Source: Polytrichum commune (lineage: Eukaryota; Streptophyta; Polytrichopsida; Polytrichales; Polytrichaceae). Taken from it: DNA of 64,000 nucleotides. Location of the stretch: positions 29,466,144 through 29,530,143 of the forward strand of contig OX485809.1 of NCBI GenBank assembly GCA_950295325.1. Direction: 5' to 3'. The position numbers and the translations under genes were made by a program. Shown piece by piece: positions 46,199 to 55,189 of this stretch (its first letter is position 1; every line of letters starts with the position of its first letter). The notes under the pieces are model-generated. The model saw only the letters and a list, made by a program, of their open reading frames with translations. It did no database searches and was not told the DNA's origin.

Positions 46199-48035
46199 GA
46201 AGAAAATCTCTCTTCGCCCTCTTTCCTCTGCAAATCACATTATCATCACATAGTCTGATCATTCATTCAGTTCAACTTCACGGGCCCCTGCATTCACTGC
46301 TACAGATACTTACTTAATTTGTTACGTATCCGGGCAGTATATTGTACCTCGTTGAGTCTAGGTTAAGCCAGACAAGTTGCCTGCATTGCAGAGGGAGTTA
46401 TTTGCAGCAAGCTACTACTTCTTATGCCCCCTCCCCACTTGACATTAGCAAATAACCAAAGACTTCCCTAAAACCCGGGTAAAGCTCCGTCGGTTATAGC
46501 GGACACGTCCGGCCATCCCAATGCACCTACAAGAACTTGCTCCGGACATTTCCAAGTAGGTTTTAGTTAAGTAGCTTTTTCACACATGTTCATTGCTTTA
46601 TCTACCAACCAATGAATGTTGGATAGTTTTTGTCCCATCCCCAAATGCCTTAATAACACCATCGGTTTTTGTTAATGGAGCTCCTCGTGCCCTCATAGCT
46701 AAGACTAAAAGCAACCAATCACAAGGGCGGGAGGCAACACTTTTAGAGGTCCTACATTCTTGCCTCATGTCTAGGTACCGATGGGAGGGTCGGTAGTTTT
46801 AGCTTAAAACCTCCACTTTTAAGCCATGTCACATCATTTGCCAACTAGGCTCGGCACTAGATAATGTCGATGGTGTGAACACTCATTTTTAAGAACCCAC
46901 TTTTAGGCTTAAGGTATGTTCGCACTTGGTGTTAGGGTGAGATAGAACCGGCGGTGCTACGGCATTATCTCACAGCGTATTCACACCATCGGTTGTTAGC
47001 AAACGCCGAACCTATGTGGCCGACGACGTGGCTTGAAGATAAGACCGGTTTTAGTGAGAAAGCGTCAGTTTACTTTGAGAAAATTCAGGCACTACTGGGA
47101 GCTTCTACTTAATTACAAATCTTCCTATTTTGTACATTCCAGAAACGTAGTTGCGGTTCTATGTAAAGGAGCTGTGCATGGCACATTAACAAAGAGCGAC
47201 GGTAGATAACATCCTCGATACTCTGCTATTTCCGAGGACTTTTTTCCGTCCTTGGGCACAGTCTTGCGACTCCGAGCAATGGATCTGGGAAGAATGTGCG
47301 GCGGAACACTACAAAGTGAGGGGTTGAGTACCCTGCGTTCTCACACGACGCCTCGTCGCCTCTGCAACAGCGCTGCTCCAGGTACGTCCCTGCATCCAGC
47401 TTGTGTTATTTCCATGAGTTTTTCGTAGTTTTTTTCATTCTTCACTGTTGACGTCTACAATTGTAGATCTCCGTGGACTTTACACGTTCCTGAATGCTGC
47501 ATGGATCATCTACATAGTCTATTGTTGCTTGAGGGTTCATAATGCGGCAAGTTTATTTAGTACTCTGTGCTTTATCTAGAGTTGCATAGAAACACTTCGC
47601 ACACCCCTCACATGTGCCCTCAAGAATCGGCTAGACTATGAGCGCCGCCCATGTGCACTGTTGAAGATTGACAGACTGCAGAATTCAAAAGTGAACAGAG
47701 ATGAATTTTTTCCTTACACAACGCATGCAGATTTTAATTTCAATGCTATGTATGTATTGGTTTTGTTATGCAATGTACAACATACTTATCATCGCCATGG
47801 AGAATCGTTGGGAGTCGCATATGTTTAGTGGTCCAATACGCCCCACTGCCCTTCCTGGTGACGGTACGACTTTTCTTTCATTCCTTGTCATGCTCAGCAC
47901 AATGGGCTCTGTATTCGTGTGTCGTCAAAAATACTGACCCAGCCTGACATTACAAAACAACTCTCTGATGTTTCAATGAGAATTTCTCTAAACAATATTA
48001 TTATCTCTTAACATTGTGATGCAACTGCAAGTTCC

Positions 48036-49508
48036 ATGCCACTCCCTCATTTTTCACAAACACGGGCAACAGGTCGTGCAATGCCTCTCTCGGCTTTGCC
48101 ACGTTCGGCACCAGAAATCAATCCACTTGTAACCGGCCCAAGTCCGCCGAAGCGGGCACGGAAGGACAGAGGGCCCAATTGGAGTCCGCAAGAAATCGCT
48201 GTTCTGATCGCAGCAAGGCGTGAGCAGTATCTCCGTGAGTTGGACACCGTCGATGGTCGGGATTTAATGACCCCGGACACCAGCAAATGGATCCATGTCT
48301 CACACTTTGTGAATACTGCAGGCTTTTCTCCAATTCCACGTGACGGTCCCGCCTGCAAAACTAAGTGGAACCAGCTAGTACCTGACTACAAGCGCATCGC
48401 GGATTACTTAAGCAAAACGGGGCGGAATGTTGTTGATTATTGGGATTTAAGTTGTGCGGAGAGGAAAGCTGAGGGCCTCCCACGAGTGTTCGCTCACGAT
48501 GTCTACGAAGCGATTCATGAGTGGTACGGAAATCGGCCAATAATTCAACCACCCCATGTGCGAGACACATTAGCTCCAAGCGACGGCAACTATCGTCCTG
48601 TACTTTCACAAGCTCAGCAAGAATACGAGGGTGGTAGTGAACCTGACACTGAAGACCCTACGGACTTCCCTCCACCTGATACTGTGCAGGCAACTGAGGA
48701 CACTACACCACCGCGTTCGCCTTGTGTGCCGTTGTCCACTCATTCGCGCAGCACTGGTCCGAGCGAGCACGTTGGAACTCCTCAGTCTAGGCCCTACACC
48801 GGCCTCCCTCCAGGTATAACACCGCACTACATCAGTTCGTCAGAAACGTCTCATTTTGCAGTGCAATGGCGCCCAGGGAACACAGGTGTGAAGAGGAAGA
48901 GTGTATCTGGCCATGCTGTTATTGCAGAAGCGACGAAAGCAACAGGTGCGGCAATGGCACAGCAAATGCAAGACATTGCGGACGCGTCTCGAGACCTTGA
49001 GCGTTCAAAGATAGAAGTGCAACTTAAACTTTTCAGTGAGCAAATGTCATACCAGCGGGAGAAAGATCGCCGTTTATACGAAAATGCAGCTATTGCAAAT
49101 GACAACGCCAGATTGAGTATATTGAAACAGGGGGAGATGGTGTCATGCTTGTCCCACCTCTCCACTGTTTTGAGCAATTCTTTATCTATGAACATGAATT
49201 TTGCATACCCCAACATGCCTCAAACGGCACCCCAGGAGCACAACACAAGTGGTGCAACATTCTATGCTCCAGTGTCTCACAGCGCACCAGCCCACACAGC
49301 CGGACAAGTGCCCCCAGTGGGCACAGTTACTGCCAACCACAGTAGCCTCGGAGGAAATGAGGACCGCAACTTCAAAAACAATAACAATGGGGACGATCTA
49401 CCGAACAACCTCGACGAAGAAACAACCTCCATCAATGCTACCTTCCCACCTGATGCTACTGTGAACGATGGAGCACCGACTAACTACACGGCTGCCCATG
49501 CTCTCTGA
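48036..49508 (+). CDS. Trihelix/Myb-SANT-like DNA-binding protein of the Harbinger element, 490 aa
   Basis: This is the probable accessory protein that binds the element termini and helps the transposase. Residues 39-45 (KRARKDR) look like a nuclear signal. Residues 48-170 form a trihelix-type domain: PNWSPQEIAVLIAARREQ with W49, SKWIHVSHFVNTAGF with W85, then CKTKWNQLVPDYKRIADYL with W111 and NVVDYWDLSC. A Pro/Ser/Thr-rich linker follows. Residues 300-370 are helical and charged (QQMQDIADASRDLERSKIEV), likely a coiled coil. The tail is Asn/Thr-rich. The first ATG is used; an upstream exon is possible, because a consensus donor (CCAG|GTACGT) lies at 47381 and a short frame starting MENRWESHMFSG lies at 47797. 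The ORF converges on the transposase across a 580-bp spacer that holds a hAT-type MITE. Confidence 0.75.
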   Translation: MPLPHFSQTRATGRAMPLSALPRSAPEINPLVTGPSPPKRARKDRGPNWSPQEIAVLIAARREQYLRELDTVDGRDLMTPDTSKWIHVSHFVNTAGFSPIPRDGPACKTKWNQLVPDYKRIADYLSKTGRNVVDYWDLSCAERKAEGLPRVFAHDVYEAIHEWYGNRPIIQPPHVRDTLAPSDGNYRPVLSQAQQEYEGGSEPDTEDPTDFPPPDTVQATEDTTPPRSPCVPLSTHSRSTGPSEHVGTPQSRPYTGLPPGITPHYISSSETSHFAVQWRPGNTGVKRKSVSGHAVIAEATKATGAAMAQQMQDIADASRDLERSKIEVQLKLFSEQMSYQREKDRRLYENAAIANDNARLSILKQGEMVSCLSHLSTVLSNSLSMNMNFAYPNMPQTAPQEHNTSGATFYAPVSHSAPAHTAGQVPPVGTVTANHSSLGGNEDRNFKNNNNGDDLPNNLDEETTSINATFPPDATVNDGAPTNYTAAHAL

Positions 49509-49736
49509 TGACAGTTCAATCTATAGCTGCCCTACGCAGTTCTATAGAAAAAACTCCAACTCCCATGAAGAGTGTTATGCACCTGTACACATACATGTGC
49601 ATTTGTTTTAGAATGTGAGTGACATTGAGATTACTTTGTGTAAGTAATTTGAAATGCAATAACAATTTACACATTCAGAAGTTTTTTCATATTACAATGG
49701 TCTATTACATGATCGTTACAATTTGCAAGTGGCTAT

Positions 49737-49962
49737 CAATGATCGGAAAGATCCGGCAGTTGGTTACAGATGAACCGGTTGAGTTTGAGAAATAACCGGT
49801 TGAAGTTCGAGACTTCAGGAAAATCACCGATCATTTCAGAGGAATTTATAGAATATACCCGAATTTGAAAAAGGATAACCGGAGGATGTCAATATGTAAC
49901 CGGTTGCACTTGCAAACACTAGGATCCCAACCAATGATGCCCAAAAATCTCCCCGATCACTG
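49737..49962. mobile_element. hAT-type MITE, family D, best-preserved copy with 8-bp duplication
   Basis: The ends are CAATGATCGG and (reverse complement) CAGTGATCGG, and GTGGCTAT is repeated directly outside both ends (49729-49736 and 49963-49970). The 8-bp duplication and CARTG termini fit the hAT superfamily. The interior has repeated CCGGTT words. It lies between the two ORFs of the Harbinger element, so it inserted after that element formed or is carried along with it. Confidence 0.9.
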
Positions 49963-50092
49963 GTGGCTATCACAGTATCTCATTGAATGTGTCGATGTGT
50001 CATGCACCCAAAATAAAACAAAAAAATTGCAAGTCAAAAAGAAAAAAAGAAAAAAAGAACATGATAAATGAAAAACGTACCACCTTATCGTA

Positions 50093-51529
50093 TCAACCTT
50101 GCTGCCGTTGCATGGTGAGATATAATCCGAGGTCCCTGCGGACCTCGGATCCCCGCGCCCCAACCACATCGTCCCCGTTTGGGTTGCCAGCATCCCCTTG
50201 CCCTCTTTCATCGTCAATGACTTCGCTGTCGAGGCCTTCAGTCCGTAGAACCTCTAGTAACTGCTCGACATCCTCGTGCGATTGACCGAGGAGAACGTTG
50301 TGTAAAATCGCACAACTTACAATCACATCGGGTAGGAAAGTGATGTGAAGTTGGGACTTCACAAGTAGCTCCCTGAATGTCTGCTTAAGAATTCCGAACG
50401 CGTTCTCTACTACACATCTACCGCGCCTCAGCCTCCTATTAAAAAGCTGCTCAGCAAGGCTTAATTGTCCTGGCCCTCGATGAGGAACCATTAACCAAGG
50501 GAGGAGGGGATAACCTGAATCGCCAATTAGGAATGGACTGAATCCATCATCTCCATTCACCCTATCAAACAAATTCCCATGCATTGCCAAGTGATGCAAG
50601 GACGATCGTCTCAACATGCGGGAATCATTTGTAGAACCGGGCATGCCAAGAAATAAGTCTAAGAATCTTTTGTTACTATCAACCACAACCTGACAGTTTA
50701 GAGTGTACCCTCTTGATTTGAAGTAGTAATAATCTGTCGCTCCATGTCGGGGTTTGGAGATGGCCACATGGGTGCCATCGATTGCCCCAACAACTGCTGG
50801 TAGTCCGCATAGGCGCTTGAAATCTGCTTGGCATTGGCGGAGTCTATCACCCGTAGGCCACGAAAGCTCACTACGCATAGTATCGTTAATGGCGTACACT
50901 ACGTCTCTCAACAGAATCGAAATTGTACTTTTTCCTATCGCAAACATTTCGCTACAGACGATGAGACTAGCACCGTGAGTTAACTTAAAAAACGTACAGG
51001 CAACACGTATTAATACCGGAATTGCTATCCTATACCGTGTGTCCTGGCGTTGGACATGAGGCTTCAAGATGTCAGCTAATGCAAAGACTGCTTTTTTCGA
51101 CATTCGGAACATTTGAATCCAGCGGTGGTCATCGTACTGCTTCAATAAAAATCTCGAAAACCACGTTGTTGATCGCGGCCTCACCCAGTACCCCAGGTCT
51201 TCACCGAACATTTGAAACATGGTGCACAACCTGTAATTATGCAAACCCGCAGTGAACAATGCATGAGAATCATGCTGAGGGCCCATCAACGTGCCCACAA
51301 CCCCTACGAACGGGTCCTCGGAATCCTCCTCAGCTTCAGGTCCCATAGGAATGAAGTTCGAGCAAAGCGGTTCATGTAGGAGTTGAAGAAGGAGCCACGC
51401 TGTAAATGCAAACACCGAGCCAGGTTGCATCAATGTATCCATGTAGTAAATTGTCGTCCCCCCTAAAAACAATTCGATAAACATTAGAAAATGCATGAGA
51501 GAGCCAGCCACATGTGAAGCACAGTGCAA
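50093..51529 (-). CDS. PIF/Harbinger DDE transposase (HARBI1-like), 478 aa
   Basis: This is the nuclease that excises and inserts the element. Residues 130-215 carry the helical N-terminal part (YRIAIPVLIRVACTFFKLTH, then MFAIGKSTISILLRDVV). The catalytic core follows: D251 in VVGAIDGTHVAISKP, a YYYFKSRGYTLNCQ block, D302 in MPGSTNDSRML, D337 in FLIGDSGYPLLPWLM and E375 in CVVENAFGILKQTF. These are the DDE_4-type motifs in the right order, and the length fits the family. The first 60 residues are hydrophobic and may not be native, so translation could start near residue 62 or follow splicing. The C-terminus is acidic. No stop or frameshift interrupts the core. A telomere-like run lies about 130 bp upstream. 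Confidence 0.85.
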   Translation of the reverse strand: MHCASHVAGSLMHFLMFIELFLGGTTIYYMDTLMQPGSVFAFTAWLLLQLLHEPLCSNFIPMGPEAEEDSEDPFVGVVGTLMGPQHDSHALFTAGLHNYRLCTMFQMFGEDLGYWVRPRSTTWFSRFLLKQYDDHRWIQMFRMSKKAVFALADILKPHVQRQDTRYRIAIPVLIRVACTFFKLTHGASLIVCSEMFAIGKSTISILLRDVVYAINDTMRSELSWPTGDRLRQCQADFKRLCGLPAVVGAIDGTHVAISKPRHGATDYYYFKSRGYTLNCQVVVDSNKRFLDLFLGMPGSTNDSRMLRRSSLHHLAMHGNLFDRVNGDDGFSPFLIGDSGYPLLPWLMVPHRGPGQLSLAEQLFNRRLRRGRCVVENAFGILKQTFRELLVKSQLHITFLPDVIVSCAILHNVLLGQSHEDVEQLLEVLRTEGLDSEVIDDERGQGDAGNPNGDDVVGARGSEVRRDLGLYLTMQRQQG

Positions 51530-51653
51530 TGATAATGTAGAAACAAAAAACCCTAAACCACAACGCCTTGATCTACTTCCGAAAAGCTATATTGCCAATT
51601 AATCCTTCACGCGGCATGCTCAAATACTGCAATGCATGCGACTGTTCTCTTCT

Positions 51654-51678
51654 GAACCCTAAACCCTAAACCCTAAAC
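51654..51678. promoter_or_regulatory. Telomere-like (CCCTAAA)3 run upstream of the transposase
   Basis: Three CCCTAAA units in a row, the plant telomere motif, lie about 125-150 bp upstream of the transposase start on the - strand. Similar telo-box motifs (AAACCCTAA) occur in plant promoters. It is internal to a transposon and does not mark a chromosome end. Confidence 0.5.
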
Positions 51679-52206
51679 TATGCCTGACCATTCAATTGTG
51701 CATCATCAGAAGTGAGTTTAAGGACCACCGACCCCTCAACTGCACGCAAGCAGCGAAAAAGTAATTAACAAAATGAACCACCGAGAACAACAAACAAGGC
51801 AGAATTGACAACAAGGTGATGGAACATGATGTCTTCGGATGAGCAGAAGATGGCAGCGTGAATCAACCAGACTGATAGAGACACCAAATCCCACAGGATC
51901 AATTGGAGAGATCGCGACATCGTCCGACGCCACTACCTACGGACGTTCTTATCAGGTGTGACCGCTGTTCCATATTATCGACATCAAATGCCACCTGTCA
52001 CAACTTGTACGTCTTAGTCATTGTAGGTGCGAACAACGAATACGTATATCCACGCTAAAAATACGGACCCAGCCTGTGCTTCCTTTCGCAGTGTGAACAT
52101 AAACAGCAAACCCTATCTCACCGGTCTTATGAATTTAACAACACCCCTACGTAAGGCCAGGTGCGAACTAGGCTTTAGCTAATGTCAAGTGGGGAGGGGG
52201 CATTAC

Positions 52207-52446
52207 CAATGAACGGGGAGAACCGCCGCTCGTTACAGATGAACCTGTTGTTGAGTTTGAGAACCGCTCGTCGAGTTTGAGAAATAACCGGTTGAAGTTC
52301 AAGACCTCATGAAAATTTTAGAGGAAGAGTCAATGACATATACCTCAAATGAATAAGCAAAAACCGACATATCACAATGTGTCGCCGGTTAGACTTGGAA
52401 ACACTAGGATCTTGACCGATTATGCCCAAAACCCCCCCGGACGCTG
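52207..52446. mobile_element. hAT-type MITE, family D
   Basis: The ends are CAATGAACGGGGAGAAC and (reverse complement) CAGCGTCCGGGGG, with internal ATAACCGGTTGAAG matching the family. The 8-base flanks differ (GGCATTAC and CTTATTAT), so the insertion site has been altered. It fills the gap between the two family F MITEs. Confidence 0.7.
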
Positions 52447-52459
52447 CTTATTATGCTTA

Positions 52460-52980
52460 TGCCCCTTCCCCACCTAACTTTAGCAAAGCCTGAAAGTTGG
52501 TTCTAAAAACACGGCCTCTACACCATCGACATTATCTAGTGCCGAGCCTAGTTGGCAAATGATGTGGCATGGCTTAAAAGTGGAGGTCTTAAGTCCCAAG
52601 CACCGACCCTCCCATCGGTACCTAGACAAGAGGCAAGAATATAGGACTTTTAAAAGTGTCGCCTCCCGCCCTTGTGATTGGTTGCTTTTTAGTCTTAGCT
52701 ATGAGGGCACGAGGAGCTCCATTAACAAAAAACGATGGTAAGATAGATGAGTAGAAAGGGATTTGGGGATGGGACAAAAACTATCCAACATTCATTGCTT
52801 GGTAGATAAAACCATGAACATGTGTGAAAGCTACTTAACTAAAACCTACTCAAAAATCTCCAAAGCAAGTTCTTGTAGGTGCATTGGGATAGTCGGATGC
52901 CTCCCCTATAATCGAGGGAGCTTTACTCGGGTTTTAGGAAAGACTTTGGTTATTTGGTAAGGTCACATGGGGAGGGGGCA
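52460..52980. mobile_element. Harbinger-type MITE, family F, second copy in inverse orientation
   Basis: The ends are TGCCCCTTCCCCACC and (reverse complement) TGCCCCCTCCCCATG, flanked by TTA (52457-52459 and 52981-52983). The interior is the reverse complement of 46425-46911 with scattered differences (for example GCCGAGCCTAGTTGGC against GCCAACTAGGCTCGGC). Confidence 0.85.
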
Positions 52981-52983
52981 TTA

Positions 52984-55189
52984 TCTTCGTTTCTTGGTAA
53001 CTAATCGTCAGGCGATTGACAATTGTGGATAGAATGTATACTTATCGTATGCAACATCCATACACTGACAATGCAAATGGTATCATAATAACTAAATAGT
53101 CGAGTGTCGATGAGGTGGAAAAGTGAAATCGCAGCAGCCAATTGTGTTGTGTAGCGCTGGCGTCACCTGAATCAGTCCGTTCGATAGATTGACCGCGTCT
53201 TCCCATAATGTGGAAACAAAGGCCGGACGAGGCATCTCCAGGTTGCAGCTCAACTGACATCACCTTCTTTATTTTTTTGTTTTTTTTCCTCCTCCCCCGA
53301 AGCAAACAGATTAATTCCACTGCAAAGAGCTGACCTCGTGTTCATGGCGGAGGGAAAGCAAATATTAGCACTGCGCACAAGCACCAGGCGGTGGGCGACG
53401 GATTTCATCTGGCTTTGGATGGCGCCGGCTGTGGGAGCGAAGCGGACCATCGACCCCAGTCCGGAAGGGACGGGTCCGCCTCCATTAACCTCACCAAATT
53501 AGGCAATAAAATTATATATAAAAGTTTTTGTTACCGTTCCCCAGGGGGGAAGAAGAGACAGAGGGCGGAGGGCGGAGGACCAGGGTGCACCCAGGCTAGC
53601 CTGGCTCCCGGTGGTCTGACCGGGCCCCCCGCCTGCCGGCCAACGGCGGGGGGCCACCTGGCTTCCGCCAGGCTGGGGCGGCCCTCTGTCCATGTGCGTG
53701 GGGCTATTGTTGTAGTGGAGCATCTCCAGGCCGCCAGTGATCCCGTCAACCGCCATTGCCAAGTCCAGTTTGGCTAATAGCAATTGATTCCTCATCAATC
53801 TTGTTGCACCTGCCAACTCCCTCCACCTCGCCAATCTGCAGCTCCTGTGTCCGATCGAGAAATTTAGGGTTGCGTGCACACAAATTAGTCCGCTCGTCGC
53901 AATCTCTCTCTCTCGTATACACCATCTGTATCTGGCACTAGATCGAGTTCTCATCTGTTCAAAGTTAATTTCCGATCCAAAGTCGCGAGTACCATAGCCT
54001 CCCCCAATTCCCTTGTATGTCCGCTAGCTCTCTGTAAAGTCTCCGATCGAGATCTGTTCGTGTATACCTGTCTCTACTTCCTTCTAATTGGCTTCCAGGA
54101 ATGCCATAGGAACACGAGGACGATACTCAAGTTTGTGTATGATTCATAACCGACTCTACTTCAACTAGATATTGTTTTAAATCTCACAATCGCTTGCATT
54201 TTTTAACCACGCAAGCCAAGTGTAGATTCAGTTCACAGGTCGCATCCATAGACCGCATCACATTTTTGTAATTTCAAGCATTCATTCAAACAAATAAGCA
54301 ATACGAGTTGTCTTGCATTGTCTGCGCCGTCGTCAGCGTTTTTTTTGCTACCTACTGACTTCGCTGACTCCTTTTTCCGAGTTTTCATAGTGAATTGAAT
54401 TGTCGTACTTTTGCCGAACAGAGTTCTTAAAAGGACAGTAAACGCAACTACAAGGAGTTGCGAGGATTGTCTGCAATTTTTTGTTCATTGCAAACTTTGG
54501 AGGATTTACATTGTCAGCTGGTAGCACCAATTTGGTTTTCTGTTAGAATCCACTTAGGTCTTCCAGTTTCTAGGCACTTCTTCCGTCGCATTACGTCAAT
54601 CACAGTCATCTTCTCTGTGCAGGTATCGTGTTTCGTGCTCAAAAAATTTCAAAATCCTTGTAAGCAGGGCATTTTCACTTTTGAGCTCGTAGTCTTTTGG
54701 ATTGACGCATTATTTTCAAGCGTAACTAAGCTCCTTCCAATTGTCTGTGTAATTTAACCTAGATCTCGCAAGGTCGCAATCTGTGTTTTAATGAAGGTCT
54801 TTATCTGATAAGGCTAACTCAGCCTTTCTGAGGTGATCGAGGTTTAGGATGTGTAGTGTGTGCTATTTGAAAGTATACACGCCGATTAGATTCAACAACT
54901 TAAAGCATCATATTGTTCTTTCTAGCACATCGTTGAGGTGTAACTGTGACGTCCAGAGGTCGTCCACAGGTTGGGTACTTTAACGAGTCTCGTATCGATC
55001 ACCGAATTGCGACACTGTTCTGCAGAATCTCAATTTAGCTTTAACCTGCATTTTTTCCTCTTCATAAATGTTCTTATATTGTCAATTTTCGAGCTAATTT
55101 CTGGATTGTGGGTTCCGTTCTGACGAGTGGCAACAGAGGATAGTGCATTCGAGAGTGCGCGCGTGTGTGTGTGTTGTTGTTGTCTTAGG
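52984..55189. other. Upstream region of the acidic-repeat gene, with a GC-rich patch
   Basis: A strongly GC-rich patch at 53540-53720 stands out from AT-rich surroundings and could be a promoter-proximal region. A 151-residue - strand frame across it (53499-53954) looks like a by-product of composition. CT-rich segments follow (53900-54070), which would suit a 5' untranslated region. No TATA box or start site can be fixed. I see no gene between 52984 and 55189. Confidence 0.35.

Larger units (their letters stand above)
46912..52174. mobile_element. Complete PIF/Harbinger transposon, 5.26 kb, TTA duplication
   Basis: The left end is AGGTATGTTCGCACTTGG and the right end, reverse complemented, is AGCCTAGTTCGCACCTGG. 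TTA lies directly outside each end (46909-46911 and 52175-52177). The element contains an open trihelix/Myb-like ORF (+) and an open DDE transposase ORF (-) in convergent orientation, with no disabling lesion seen in either. Its host MITE gives independent proof of the borders. It is the best candidate in the window for a recently active element. Confidence 0.9.
46425..52202. mobile_element. Harbinger-type MITE, family F, interrupted by an autonomous element
   Basis: The left end TGCCCCCTCCCCACTTGACA, continuing TTAGC, is matched exactly by the reverse complement of the right end at 52178-52202. TTA flanks both sides (46422-46424 and 52203-52205). About 510 bp are its own; the 5.26-kb element at 46912-52174 sits close to its right end. 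A sister copy in opposite orientation is at 52460-52980. Confidence 0.85.

Noticed and set aside
51654-51678. Chromosome end
   Set aside because: Only three telomere-type units, inside a transposon with intact borders on both sides.
53499-53954. 151-residue - strand frame upstream of the acidic-repeat gene
   Set aside because: Composition follows the GC-rich patch, with several alternative frames equally open and no domain.
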